A DNA stretch of 64,000 nucleotides from Pseudomonas reidholzensis (GTDB taxonomy: Bacteria; Pseudomonadota; Gammaproteobacteria; Pseudomonadales; Pseudomonadaceae): NCBI RefSeq assembly GCF_900536025.1, contig NZ_UNOZ01000028.1, positions 62,001-126,000 on the forward strand, given 5' to 3'. This document shows positions 25,405 through 34,220 of the stretch, one piece after another. A program made the position numbers and the translations under genes. The notes under the pieces were generated by a model, which worked only from the letters and a program-made list of their open reading frames with translations, was not told the origin of the DNA and did not search any database. The stretch's first letter is position 1. Each line of letters begins with the position of its first letter.

Positions 25405-25857
25405 CTACATGAAGCTCTGGCGCGGCAACCGCTGGGACAGTTCATCCAGCAACTTCTGCTCGCGCTTGTCCTCGATCCGCCGCGCTTCATCCAGGTACCG
25501 CTGGACCAGCTTGCGCAGCCCCTCGACTCGCGCATAAGCCTGCTGCCAGGCAGTGCGTGCATTGTTCAGGTTGGTCTGGTGCCACGTCAGGCTCTGCCGC
25601 TGCTGGGTCATGGCCGTTTCCAGCTGAGCCAGGAAGCGCTGATAGTTCAGCAGCCAACTGCCGTTGACCCCCTGCCCGCCGCGGTTGATCCACTGCAGCT
25701 GGTAATCCTCGCGAAAGCGCTCGAGCTCGGCCAGCTTGGCCTGCGCCTGCACCACCTGCTGCTGGAAGTGACCCAGCCGCTGGACAGCCTTGCGCTCGGC
25801 CTCCTCGGCGATGTCCACCACCGGCGCCAGACGCGCGGCGCGACTCGGCACGGCCAT
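25405..25857 (-). CDS. fliJ: Flagellar export protein FliJ
   Basis: This 150-aa, nearly all-helical, highly charged protein fits the antiparallel coiled-coil fold of FliJ, the central stalk of the FliI ATPase that also recycles chaperones. Heptad-like stretches run from ERKAVQRLGHFQQQVVQAQA to ARRIEDKREQKLLDELSQ. It lies 6 bp after fliI and is the last gene of fliEFGHIJ. Length is normal (about 147 in enterics). Confidence 0.92.
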   Translation of the reverse strand: MAVPSRAARLAPVVDIAEEAERKAVQRLGHFQQQVVQAQAKLAELERFREDYQLQWINRGGQGVNGSWLLNYQRFLAQLETAMTQQRQSLTWHQTNLNNARTAWQQAYARVEGLRKLVQRYLDEARRIEDKREQKLLDELSQRLPRQSFM

Positions 25858-25863
25858 GCCTGG

Positions 25864-27222
25864 TTACCCGCCCGCCGGCGCGGCGAATACCGCGCCCAGC
25901 TGCTCGCGGCTCTGCGCCATGCCGACGTTCTCGTCCAGCCCTTGACGCAGAAAGCCCACCAGCTTGGCCTGCAAGGCGATGGCAAGGTCGGTTTCCGGAT
26001 CGCCACCCGCCACGTAGGCGCCGACGCTGATCAAGTCGCGGCTCTGCGACAGGCGCGACCACAACTGCTTGAATTTCTGCGCCTGGCGCAGGTGATCGAC
26101 GTCGACCACCTGCGGCATCACCCGGCTGATCGAGGCCTCGATATCGATGGCCGGGTAGTGACCCTCCTCGGCCAGGCGCCGCGACAACACGAAGTGGCCG
26201 TCGAGCACGCCCCGCGCCGCATCGGCGATCGGGTCCTGCTGGTCGTCACCCTCCGACAACACCGTGTAGAACGCCGTGATCGAGCCACCACCGGCCTCTC
26301 CGTTACCGGCACGCTCGACCAGCTTGGGCAGCTTGGCGAACACCGAAGGCGGATAACCACGGGTCGCCGGTGGCTCACCGATGGCCAATGCAATCTCACG
26401 CTGGGCCTGGGCAAAACGGGTCAGCGAGTCCATCAGCAACAGGACGTTCTTGCCCTTGTCACGGAAGTATTCGGCGATGCGCGTGCAGTACATCGCTGCG
26501 CGCAGGCGCATCAACGGCGCATCGTCCGCCGGCGAGGCGACCACCACCGAGCGCTTCAGGCCCTCTTCACCGAGGATGTGCTCGATGAACTCCTTGACCT
26601 CGCGACCCCGCTCGCCGATCAGCCCGACGACGATGATTTCGGCTTCGGTAAACCGCGTCATCATCCCCAGGAGCACCGACTTACCCACACCGGTACCGGC
26701 GAACAGGCCCAGACGCTGGCCACGCCCTACCGTCAGCAGGCCGTTGATACTGCGAATGCCGACGTCCAGCGGCTGGCTGATCGGGTCACGGTTGAGCGGG
26801 TTGATGATCGGGCCGTCGATCGGCACCCAATCCTCGGCGCGCATGCCGCCCTTGCCATCCAGCGCACGTCCGGCGCCGTCAAGCACCCGCCCGAGCATGC
26901 TCATGCCCATCGGCAGCCGACCACTGTCGTCCAGCGGCACCACGCGCGCGCCCGGGGCGATACCGGCGATGCTGCCGACCGGCATGAGGAACACCTTGGT
27001 GCCAGAAAAGCCCATCACCTCGGCTTCCACCTGGACCGGGTGGTAGCTGTCGTCGTTGATCACCAGGCAGCGGCTGCCGACCGCACCGCGCAGGCCCTCG
27101 GCCTCCAGGGTCAGGCCGACCATGCGCAACAGGCGGCCCTCGACCACCGGCTGCGCGGGCAAATTGATGGCCTCGGCGTAGCCGCCCAGGCGCTTGCCGA
27201 AGCTGGTGCGATCAAGGCGCAT
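25864..27222 (-). CDS. fliI: Flagellum-specific ATPase FliI
   Basis: This 452-aa F1-beta-like ATPase has a Walker A motif AGTGVGKS at 175-182 (RLGLFAGTGVGKSVLLGM) and Walker B in VLLLMDSLTRFAQAQREIAL. The beta-barrel N-terminal domain includes AVGSRCLVINDD. It energises unloading of export substrates. The ATG at 27222 (MRLDRTSFGKRL) lies 11 bp inside the fliH end. The longer frame upstream is an out-of-frame reading of fliH. Confidence 0.97.
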   Translation of the reverse strand: MRLDRTSFGKRLGGYAEAINLPAQPVVEGRLLRMVGLTLEAEGLRGAVGSRCLVINDDSYHPVQVEAEVMGFSGTKVFLMPVGSIAGIAPGARVVPLDDSGRLPMGMSMLGRVLDGAGRALDGKGGMRAEDWVPIDGPIINPLNRDPISQPLDVGIRSINGLLTVGRGQRLGLFAGTGVGKSVLLGMMTRFTEAEIIVVGLIGERGREVKEFIEHILGEEGLKRSVVVASPADDAPLMRLRAAMYCTRIAEYFRDKGKNVLLLMDSLTRFAQAQREIALAIGEPPATRGYPPSVFAKLPKLVERAGNGEAGGGSITAFYTVLSEGDDQQDPIADAARGVLDGHFVLSRRLAEEGHYPAIDIEASISRVMPQVVDVDHLRQAQKFKQLWSRLSQSRDLISVGAYVAGGDPETDLAIALQAKLVGFLRQGLDENVGMAQSREQLGAVFAAPAGG

Positions 27223-27970
27223 CGACGGTGCCCAGCTCGAGCGAAAGGTCGGCCGCGGCCGGGTGCAGGGCCTGGTCGTGCAACTGATCGAACAGTTGCG
27301 CCACGGCTTTTTCCATGCGGGTTTCCATGGTCGCGTCGATCCGGCTGTGGGCGGTCTCGATGCGGCAGCCGCCCGGCAGCAGTGCTTCGTCTTCGAGCAG
27401 CTTCCAGTTTTCCTCGTGACGTTCGCGCAGGGCCTTGGCCAGCTCAAAGTCCTGAGGGTTGAGGTGAATGCGGATATTCTCGGCGCCCATCGGCAGCAGC
27501 TTGAGGGCCTCGCGCAGGACGTGGGTGATCTGGCTGGAATCGGTCCGCAGCTCGCGGCCGATCACCTGGCGCGCCATATGGGCGACCAGGTGCACCAGCG
27601 AACGCTCGATCTGCGTGTCCTGCTCGGCGATCGGATCGAGCAGATGCCCCATCAATTGCTCGACGTCGGCCAGCCTGGCCGCCAGGGCCACTTCCGCCTC
27701 CTGCCGAACCTTCAGCTGAGTGCTGTGAAAGCCCTCGCGCTCGCCCGTGGCGAAGCCTTCGTTGTAGGCCTCCTGGCGAATCGCCTCGAGCTCTTCGAGG
27801 GTCAGCGGCTGGACTTCTTCGAGCGGCACTTCCTCGACTTCAGCGGGGACTTCGGGCTCGGGCTCTGGCTCAGGTTCTGGCTCAGGATCGAAGCTGGGCA
27901 ACGCCCACACGTCTACGCCCTCGAGGTCACGGGCGCGGATCAGGTCGCTGGGGTGTTCGCTTTTGGACAT
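27212..27970 (-). CDS. fliH: Flagellar export ATPase regulator FliH
   Basis: This 252-aa stator-like protein binds FliI and docks it to FliN. The N-terminus contains WALPSF, which fits the FlhA/FliN-binding Trp motif. An unusual acidic Pro-Glu run follows (FDPEPEPEPEPEPEVP), and then a coiled coil (LTLEELEAIRQEAYNEG, GREREGF-like) and the C-terminal V-type ATPase E-subunit-like domain (RQVIGRELRTDSSQITHVLR, IRIHLNPQDFELA). The length is near normal, and the EP run is the expandable part. Confidence 0.93.
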   Translation of the reverse strand: MSKSEHPSDLIRARDLEGVDVWALPSFDPEPEPEPEPEPEVPAEVEEVPLEEVQPLTLEELEAIRQEAYNEGFATGEREGFHSTQLKVRQEAEVALAARLADVEQLMGHLLDPIAEQDTQIERSLVHLVAHMARQVIGRELRTDSSQITHVLREALKLLPMGAENIRIHLNPQDFELAKALRERHEENWKLLEDEALLPGGCRIETAHSRIDATMETRMEKAVAQLFDQLHDQALHPAAADLSLELGTVDAP

Positions 27971-27990
27971 TTCAGTGTCTCGGAGAAATC

Positions 27991-28094
27991 AGGGGCAAGG
28001 GGCAGCTTCAAGTGGCAAGCCTCAGCTGCAAGAAAAAGCAGCCTGACGCGCGCCCGCTTTCTCTTGTAGCTCGCAGCTTGCAGCTTGCCGCTTG
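27991..28094. repeat. Imperfect inverted repeat between fliG and fliH
   Basis: CAAGTGGCAAGCCTCAGCTG on one side and the reverse complement CAAGCGGCAAGCTGCAAGCT on the other form an imperfect palindrome across the whole fliG-fliH gap. A repeated AGCTTGCAGCTTGCCGCTTG word is seen. It probably folds in the operon mRNA. Confidence 0.65.
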
Positions 28095-29114
28095 TTAAAT
28101 CATTTCCTCGCCGCCTTTGCCGCCGAGCACGATCTCGCCAGCATCGGCCATGCGCCGGGCGATGGTGAGGATTTCCTTCTGCGCCGTCTCGACGTCGCTG
28201 ACCCGTACCGGCCCTTTGGCCTCGAGGTCGTCGCGCAGCAGCTCGGAGGCACGCTTGGACATGTTCTTGAAGATCTTGTCCTTGACCCGCTCGTCGGCGC
28301 CCTTGAGGGACACCACCAGCACGTCCGAAGCCACTTCGCGCAGCAGCGCCTGGATACCCCGGTCGTCGACATCGGCGAGGTTGTTGAAGACGAACATCAG
28401 GTCTTCGATCTGCTCCGACAGGTCGTTGTCGATCTCGCGGATCGAGTCCATCAGCTGGCCTTCGACCGAACTGTCGAGGAAGTTCATGATGTCGGCGGCA
28501 CGCTTGATACCACCCAGGGTGGTGCGCGCGGCATTGGAGTTGCCCGAGAACTGCTTCTCGAGGATCTGGTTCAGCTCCTTCAGCGCCGCCGGCTGCACGG
28601 TGTTCAACGACGACACCCGGAGGATGATGTCGAGGCGCACCTTGTGGTCGAAGTTGCCCAGCACTTCACCGGCCTGGTCAGGGTCGAGGTAAGCGACCAC
28701 GATGGCCTGGATCTGTGGGTGCTCGAAACGGATGACGTCGGCCACCGCACGCGGCTCCATCCACTTCAGGCTGTCCAGGCCGCTGGTGTTGCCACCGAGC
28801 AGGATGCGGTCGATCAGGCCGTTGGCCTTGTCTTCGCCAAGCGCCTGGTTGAGCATCTTGCGGATGTAGCCGTCGGAACCCACGCCCAGGCTGGTCTGCT
28901 CGCCGACGATCTCGACGAACTCGCTCATCACCTGCTGAACCTGGTCGCGGTGGATATTACCCACCTGCGCCATCGCCACACCGACCCGCTGCACTTCCTT
29001 GGGGCCCATGTGCCGCAAGACCTGCGCGGCGTCAGTCTCGCCCAGGGACAGCAGGAGGATCGCCGCCTTGTCGGTGCGGCTCAGCTTGGCGGTAACGGCT
29101 CGGTTATCACTCAT
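28095..29114 (-). CDS. fliG: Flagellar motor switch protein FliG
   Basis: This 339-aa rotor protein couples FliF to stators. It has an N-terminal domain (KAAILLLSLGETDAAQVLRH), the middle FliM-binding EHPQ-type motif (RFEHPQIQAIVVAYL) and a C-terminal torque helix region with charged residues (IDNDLSEQIEDLMFVF, DERVKDKIFKNMSKRASELL). It overlaps fliF by 8 bp. The stop TAA comes right after the inverted repeat described above. Confidence 0.97.
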   Translation of the reverse strand: MSDNRAVTAKLSRTDKAAILLLSLGETDAAQVLRHMGPKEVQRVGVAMAQVGNIHRDQVQQVMSEFVEIVGEQTSLGVGSDGYIRKMLNQALGEDKANGLIDRILLGGNTSGLDSLKWMEPRAVADVIRFEHPQIQAIVVAYLDPDQAGEVLGNFDHKVRLDIILRVSSLNTVQPAALKELNQILEKQFSGNSNAARTTLGGIKRAADIMNFLDSSVEGQLMDSIREIDNDLSEQIEDLMFVFNNLADVDDRGIQALLREVASDVLVVSLKGADERVKDKIFKNMSKRASELLRDDLEAKGPVRVSDVETAQKEILTIARRMADAGEIVLGGKGGEEMI

Positions 29115-30888
29115 CGGCGTTGATCCACTCTTTTACGACCTGGGCCACACGGCCCGGGTCTTCGGCCACCAGGCCCTTGATTGCGTTCAGCTGTGCCTCG
29201 TAACCCTCACTCGGGCTCGGCAACAGAATGCTTTGCGGGCCACCCAGGCTGACACGGTCGTTGGCCAGCTCGCCGCCATCCAGACCGATCATCCCGCCCA
29301 GTTCCATGTCGCCGTCTGCAGAGGCGCGCTTGCCCCCGCCGGTAATGTTGTTGAGCACCGGGCGCAGTACGCCGAACACCAGCACCAGGATGAAGATCAC
29401 CCCCAGCACCTGCTTCATGATGTCCCAGAACCACGGCTGCGTGTAGAACGCCGCCTCGGCGATTTCCACGCTGCGATCAGGCGCGAACGGCACGTTGATC
29501 ACCGTCACGCTGTCGCCACGGCTGGCGTCGAAGCCGACCGCGTCCTGCACCAGGCGGGTGAACCGCGCCAGGTCCTCGGCGCCCCAGGGCGCGCGAGTGG
29601 TCTCGCCGGTGGCGGCATCGATCTTGGCCTGGTCGTCGACCACCACGGCCACCGACAGGCGGCTCAGGCGGCCTTGCTGCTGGCGGGTGTGGCTGATCGA
29701 GCGGTCCAGCTCGAAGTTCTTGGTCGACTGCTTGCGCTTGTCGGCCGGGTACGGCGCGAGCATCGGCTGGCCGGTGGCCGGGTCCATGATCTGCGCGCCA
29801 TTGGCGTCCAGCAGCGGCTGGCCAGGCTGAATCGCACCTGCGGGCGTGGCCGCGGCGGTGGCGTTCTGCGGCGCTGCAGCGGCGGCCGGAGGCTGATTGC
29901 TCAGGGCGCCCGGGACCCCTCCCGGACCTTGGCTGCTGGTGCGCTGCTCATCGACCGACTGTTCACTGCGCAGGGCTGGCTGGTCAGGGTTGAACTGCTC
30001 GGACGTCGACTCGACGGCACTGAAGTCGACATCGGCGGACACTTCAGCCTTGTAGCGGTCATTGCCCAGCACCGGCTGGAGAATGTTGTGCACACGCTGG
30101 GTGAGCATGCCTTCCATGCGGCGGCTGTAGTCGAACTGCTTGCCGGCCATGGTCAGCTCGGTGTCCTGCAGCTGATCCGAGAGCAGGTTGCCTTTCTGGT
30201 CGACCACGGTGACCTGGGTCTTGTCGAGCTCAGGCACACTGGTCGCCACCAGATTGACGATCGCCATGACCTGGCCCGCCTCGAGGGCACGACCCGGGTA
30301 CAGCTCGACCAGCACCGAAGCGCTGGGCTTGCGCTCGTCGCGCACGAATACCGAGCTCTTCGGGATCGCCAGGTGCACGCGGGCGGCCTTGACGTTGTTC
30401 AGGCTCGACACGGTACGCGCCAGCTCGCCTTCCAGGCTGCGCCGGTAGCGAGTGGTTTCCATGAACTGGCTGGTGCCCAGGCCCTGCTCCTTGTCGAGCA
30501 GCTCGAAGCCGACGTTGCCATCGCTCGGCGCAACGCCTGCGGCCGCCAGCTTCAGGCGCGCACGGGAGAGGTCGTCGGCCTTGACCAGCAGAGCGCCGGA
30601 ATTGGGCTCCACGTTATAGGGGATGTCGGCCGCACCCAGCACGTCCATGACCTGCTTGGTGTCCATGCCGGCCAGGCTGCCGTAGAGCGGCCGGTAGTCT
30701 GGCTGCTGCGACCAGAGCACCACGGCAAAGCCGATGGCCACGCTGGCGGCCAGACCGACCAGCAGGCCGACCTGACGCAACACGGGCATCTGCGAGATGT
30801 TTTCCAGGAACGACATGCCGAACAGCGGCGGCTTGGCCACTGGCGGACCACTCTTGGTGGGGACGTTATCGACGACTGCTTCGGCCAT
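29107..30888 (-). CDS. fliF: Flagellar MS-ring protein FliF
   Basis: This 593-aa protein forms the MS ring. It has two membrane helices, near 37-57 (GLLVGLAASVAIGFAVVLWS) and near 480-500 (VLGVIFILVLVFGVLRPVLN), enclosing ring-building periplasmic domains (YKAEVSADVDFSAVESTSEQ). A C-terminal cytoplasmic FliG-binding tail ends in DPGRVAQVVKEWINADE. A Gly/Ala/Pro-rich insert (about 320-365) is typical of a variable loop. It is the second gene of the fliE operon. Confidence 0.97.
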   Translation of the reverse strand: MAEAVVDNVPTKSGPPVAKPPLFGMSFLENISQMPVLRQVGLLVGLAASVAIGFAVVLWSQQPDYRPLYGSLAGMDTKQVMDVLGAADIPYNVEPNSGALLVKADDLSRARLKLAAAGVAPSDGNVGFELLDKEQGLGTSQFMETTRYRRSLEGELARTVSSLNNVKAARVHLAIPKSSVFVRDERKPSASVLVELYPGRALEAGQVMAIVNLVATSVPELDKTQVTVVDQKGNLLSDQLQDTELTMAGKQFDYSRRMEGMLTQRVHNILQPVLGNDRYKAEVSADVDFSAVESTSEQFNPDQPALRSEQSVDEQRTSSQGPGGVPGALSNQPPAAAAAPQNATAAATPAGAIQPGQPLLDANGAQIMDPATGQPMLAPYPADKRKQSTKNFELDRSISHTRQQQGRLSRLSVAVVVDDQAKIDAATGETTRAPWGAEDLARFTRLVQDAVGFDASRGDSVTVINVPFAPDRSVEIAEAAFYTQPWFWDIMKQVLGVIFILVLVFGVLRPVLNNITGGGKRASADGDMELGGMIGLDGGELANDRVSLGGPQSILLPSPSEGYEAQLNAIKGLVAEDPGRVAQVVKEWINADE

Positions 30889-30902
30889 GACTCAATCTGT
30901 CC

Positions 30903-31235
30903 TCAAACCGGCATCTGCATGATGTCCTGGTACGCCTGGACCAGCTTGTTGCGTACCTGGGTCAACGCCTGGAACGACACGGAGGCCTTCTGCGAGGCGA
31001 CCATCACGTCGGTCAGGTCGACGCCGCTCTTGCCAATCTCGAAGGCGTTGGCCAGGTTGGACGACGCCTGCTGGGTGTCATGCACCTTGCCAATGGCCTG
31101 GCCAAGCATGTCGGCAAAGCTGCTCTGCCCGGGCGCCAGCTCAGGCGCGGCAGCGACCTTGGGCAGCGACATGGCATCGGCCTGCATGGACCGCATGTCC
31201 AACATCAGACGATTGAATTCAACACCTTGGCTCAT
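30903..31235 (-). CDS. fliE: Flagellar hook-basal body protein FliE
   Basis: This 110-aa protein joins the MS ring to the rod. The C-terminal helix QKASVSFQALTQVRNKLVQA with the final YQDIMQMPV is characteristic. The ATG at 31235 (MSQGVEFNRLM) follows a GGAGAGAGAAGG ribosome site. The frame upstream (MSKKCGRRR) has no such site. It is the first gene of fliEFGHIJ, behind a strong sigma-54 promoter. Confidence 0.95.
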   Translation of the reverse strand: MSQGVEFNRLMLDMRSMQADAMSLPKVAAAPELAPGQSSFADMLGQAIGKVHDTQQASSNLANAFEIGKSGVDLTDVMVASQKASVSFQALTQVRNKLVQAYQDIMQMPV

Positions 31236-31294
31236 GACCTTCTCTCTCCGGCGGCCGCATTTTTTTGACACTCATGCAGCGGATAGGCTGGAGC

Positions 31295-31312
31295 TAGCAA
31301 GAGCAATGCCAG
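31295..31312 (-). promoter_or_regulatory. Predicted sigma-54 promoter of fliE operon
   Basis: The minus strand reads CTGGCATTGCTCTTGCTA, with GG-N10-GC, TGGCA and TTGCT all matching. The predicted leader to the fliE ATG is about 50 bases. Confidence 0.82.
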
Positions 31313-31341
31313 CCCACCTCAGAATCACGTAAAAGCTTGTT

Positions 31342-32718
31342 TCAGCCGAACAGGCTGGCTTCGACATCGAGCCCGGCGTCGCGCATCTGGGCCAGCTTGT
31401 AGCGCAGCGTGCGCGGGCTGATACCCAGGCGATCAGCGGCCTCCTTGCGTCGACCGCGCTCGGCCCGCAGGGTGTCGATGATCATCTGGAACTCATGCCG
31501 GCGCAGGTCGTCGCCGAGGCCGCCGCACTCTTCGGCCGCCGCCACCGCGAGCGGCAGGGCAATGGCCGCTGGCGGCGTCGGCAGCGCGACCGCGCCACCC
31601 AGACAAAAATCCGCCGCCTCGATCAGCCCACCCTGCTGGAGGATCAAGGCCCGCTGCAAGGCGTTGTCCAGCTCACGCACATTGCCCGGCCAGGCATGCC
31701 CCTGCAGGCAACTGCGCGCCGCGGCAGAGAGACGCACGGGGGCGTGCTTCATCTTGGCCACGTGGCGCGCCAGCAGGCGCTCGGCCAGCGGCAGGATATC
31801 GCCGCTGCGCTCGCGCAGCGGGCTCCAGGCCAAGGGGAATACCGACAGGCGATAGAACAGGTCTTCACGGAAGCGCCCCGCCGCCACTTCACCGGCGAGG
31901 TCGCGGTTGGTGGTCGCCAGCACGCGAATATCCAGGGCGATCGGCTTGCGCCCTCCCACCCGTTCGACCTCCCGCTCCTGCAATACGCGCAACAGCTTGG
32001 CCTGCAAACCGAGCGGCATCTCGGAGATCTCATCGAGCAGCAAGGTACCGCCATCAGCCTGCTCGAACTTGCCCGCCTGGGCGGCAATGGCTCCGGTAAA
32101 GGCACCTTTCTCATGCCCGAACAGGGTCGCCTCGAGCATGTTGTCAGGGATCGCCGCGCAGTTGATCGCGACAAACGCCTGCGCCGCCCGCGAAGAATGC
32201 TGATGGATGTACCGCGCCAGCACTTCCTTGCCGGTGCCCGACTCGCCAGAAATCAGCACGGTCGAATCGCTGCGCGCGACCCGCGCCGCCAGGTCCAGCA
32301 ATTGTCGACTGGCAGGCTCGCAGGCGACCGGCCCCTCTTCATCAGCGCCACCGACGCGACCGCCGGCATGGCGCTCGATCAGGCTGAGCAGGGCCTTGGG
32401 CTCGAAGGGCTTGACCAGGTAATCGACCGCGCCCTGGCGCATGGCGTGCACCGCACGCTCGACCGCGGCGTGGGCCGTCATCAGCAGCACCGGCAATTGC
32501 GGATGCTCGCTGCGCAACTGCGCGAGCAACTGATGGCCATCCATCCCCGGCATGTTCACGTCGCTGAGGACCAGGCTGAACGACTCGCGAGCAACGGCCT
32601 CGAGCGCCTCTTCTGCGCTGCCCACCGCCAGGTAAGCGAAGCCGCCGATTTCCAGGGTATCGCCCAGGGCCTGCCGCAGGACCCGGTCATCTTCGACCAG
32701 CAGCACCTTCACACCCAT
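31342..32718 (-). CDS. fleR: Sigma-54-dependent response regulator FleR
   Basis: This 458-aa protein has a receiver domain (Asp53 in LVLSDVNMPGMDGHQLL), an AAA+ sigma-54-interaction domain (GESGTGKEVLARYIH, GAFTGAIAAQAGKFEQADGG, LLRVLQEREVERVGGRKPIA) and a Fis-type helix-turn-helix (RKEAADRLGISPRTLRYKL). Paired with FleS, it activates the basal-body/hook middle class of flagellar promoters. Its start overlaps the fleS stop (ATGA). Confidence 0.96.
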   Translation of the reverse strand: MGVKVLLVEDDRVLRQALGDTLEIGGFAYLAVGSAEEALEAVARESFSLVLSDVNMPGMDGHQLLAQLRSEHPQLPVLLMTAHAAVERAVHAMRQGAVDYLVKPFEPKALLSLIERHAGGRVGGADEEGPVACEPASRQLLDLAARVARSDSTVLISGESGTGKEVLARYIHQHSSRAAQAFVAINCAAIPDNMLEATLFGHEKGAFTGAIAAQAGKFEQADGGTLLLDEISEMPLGLQAKLLRVLQEREVERVGGRKPIALDIRVLATTNRDLAGEVAAGRFREDLFYRLSVFPLAWSPLRERSGDILPLAERLLARHVAKMKHAPVRLSAAARSCLQGHAWPGNVRELDNALQRALILQQGGLIEAADFCLGGAVALPTPPAAIALPLAVAAAEECGGLGDDLRRHEFQMIIDTLRAERGRRKEAADRLGISPRTLRYKLAQMRDAGLDVEASLFG

Positions 32719-33929
32719 CAGAAAGCCTCCGCCGGCAGCTCGCCGATCAGCGGCAGGACGACACGCACCACGGTTCCGCGACCGACCTTCGAGCGCAGTT
32801 GCAAGGTGCCCTGGTGCGCACGCACCACCGCCTGCACTACCGCCAGGCCAAGGCCGGTGCCGGTGGCCTTGGTGGTCAGGAACGGCTCGCCAAGGCGCGC
32901 CAGCAGCGGCGCGTCGATGCCGCAGCCGGCATCACTGACACACAGGTGCAGGGCCTGATCGCGACGGAACAGGTGAACCTTCACCCGCGCCGGGCCGGTA
33001 CTGGCCTGCAAGGCGTTTTCCAAGAGGTTGAGCAAGGCGCCGACCAGGGTGTCGCGGTTGCACAGCAATTCACCCAGGTGGATATCGCACTGCCAGCGCA
33101 CCGCATGCCCCTGCACATGGGCCTGGGCGGCCTGCTGCAATGCCTGGAACAAGCCCTTGGGGGTGATTCGGTCAGCCAGCGGCAGCTCGCCGCGGGCAAA
33201 CACCAGCATGTCGCGGACCTGATGCTCGAGCTCGTGCAGGCGCTCCTTGAGGTTGTCGGCGAAACGCTGACGGGTGTCCTTGGGCAGGTCCTGTTGCGGG
33301 TCGGCCAGGTGACCGGCATAGAGCATCGCCGCCGACAGCGGTGTGCGGATCTGGTGGGCCAGCGACGCCACCATGCGCCCCAGCGACGACAGCCGCTCAT
33401 GCCGGGCGAGCTGGTCCTGCAGGCGACGGGTTTCGGTCAGGTCAGTGAGCAGCACCAGTTGGCCGGGCTCGGCATCCAGCGAACGGGTGGCGATCGACAG
33501 GCGCCGACCGTCGCGCAGCGACACCTCGTGGCCGTCGTCCTTGCGCGGAGCGAAGCTGCGGGCAATGACCTGGCGCCACAGCTGGCCGATCAGCGGCTCG
33601 CCGAGCAGCTCGCAGGCGGCCGGGTTGGCCTCGCTGACCAAGCCTTGCGCGTCGATCACGATGACCCCGCCAGGCAGCAGGTCGAGGAGGTTCTGCAGGC
33701 GGTTGGCCAGACGTTCCTTTTCATCCAGCTCGGCCATGCGCTGGGCGCTGACCACGGCGAGTTCGCCCTTGAGCTCACGCACCCGCGCCTCGAGCATGCC
33801 GTACGACGCGTTCAACTGGCTGGAGACCTGACTGAACAGGGCGAACGCCTGCTCGAGGCCTTGTCGGCTTTCCTGCTCGACCGGGCGCTGCGGATCAGGG
33901 GCTCGGGACATCGGGGCGGCCTGGGGCAT
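32718..33929 (-). CDS. fleS: Sensor histidine kinase FleS
   Basis: This 403-aa soluble kinase with no membrane helix has an N-terminal coiled coil (about 20-80) and a PAS domain (LLDLLPGGVIVIDAQGLVSE). The HisKA domain has His192 (LGRMVASLAHQIRTPL), and the HATPase domain follows (NLLENALQAS, ATGTGLGLAVVQAVVRAH). It phosphorylates FleR. An internal ATG (MSRAPDPQ, 33911) is an alternative start. It has a clear sigma-54 promoter upstream. Confidence 0.95.
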   Translation of the reverse strand: MPQAAPMSRAPDPQRPVEQESRQGLEQAFALFSQVSSQLNASYGMLEARVRELKGELAVVSAQRMAELDEKERLANRLQNLLDLLPGGVIVIDAQGLVSEANPAACELLGEPLIGQLWRQVIARSFAPRKDDGHEVSLRDGRRLSIATRSLDAEPGQLVLLTDLTETRRLQDQLARHERLSSLGRMVASLAHQIRTPLSAAMLYAGHLADPQQDLPKDTRQRFADNLKERLHELEHQVRDMLVFARGELPLADRITPKGLFQALQQAAQAHVQGHAVRWQCDIHLGELLCNRDTLVGALLNLLENALQASTGPARVKVHLFRRDQALHLCVSDAGCGIDAPLLARLGEPFLTTKATGTGLGLAVVQAVVRAHQGTLQLRSKVGRGTVVRVVLPLIGELPAEAF

Positions 33930-33981
33930 CGTGCTCTCTCGCGTGGCTGACCGTCATAAAAACGGTGTGTTGCCAGCGGTG

Positions 33982-33999
33982 TAGCAATAGCCGTGCCGG
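33982..33999 (-). promoter_or_regulatory. Predicted sigma-54 promoter of fleSR
   Basis: The minus strand reads CCGGCACGGCTATTGCTA (GG-N10-GC, GGCACG and TTGCT). It gives a leader of about 43 bases to the fleS ATG and fits FleQ/RpoN control of fleSR. Confidence 0.78.
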
Positions 34000-34052
34000 A
34001 GCTAAGGGTAATCAGCTGCCGCCTGACCCTGATGCGTTTCACTCAAGAATGC

Positions 34053-34182
34053 CGGGGCCGCTTTGCGGCCCATCGCGACGCAAGGCCGCACCCACAGTGT
34101 CCGCGCATGCCCTGTAAATGTGGGCATAGCACGGTCGGCGTGGGAGCGGCCTTGTGTCGCGATGGGCCGCGGAGCGGCCCCA
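34053..34182. repeat. Inverted repeat pair of a second REP-like family
   Basis: GGGGCCGCTTTGCGGCCCAT with GCGACGCAAGGCCGC is mirrored by GCGGCCTTGTGTCGCGATGG with GGAGCGGCCCC about 45 bp away. The core (GGCCGCACCCAC) differs from the other REP copies. It separates fleQ from fleS, where transcription should end after fleQ. Confidence 0.75.
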
Positions 34183-34220
34183 ATGCAGGCGATGGATAAC
34201 TTAATGGGTCGAGACAGGCG

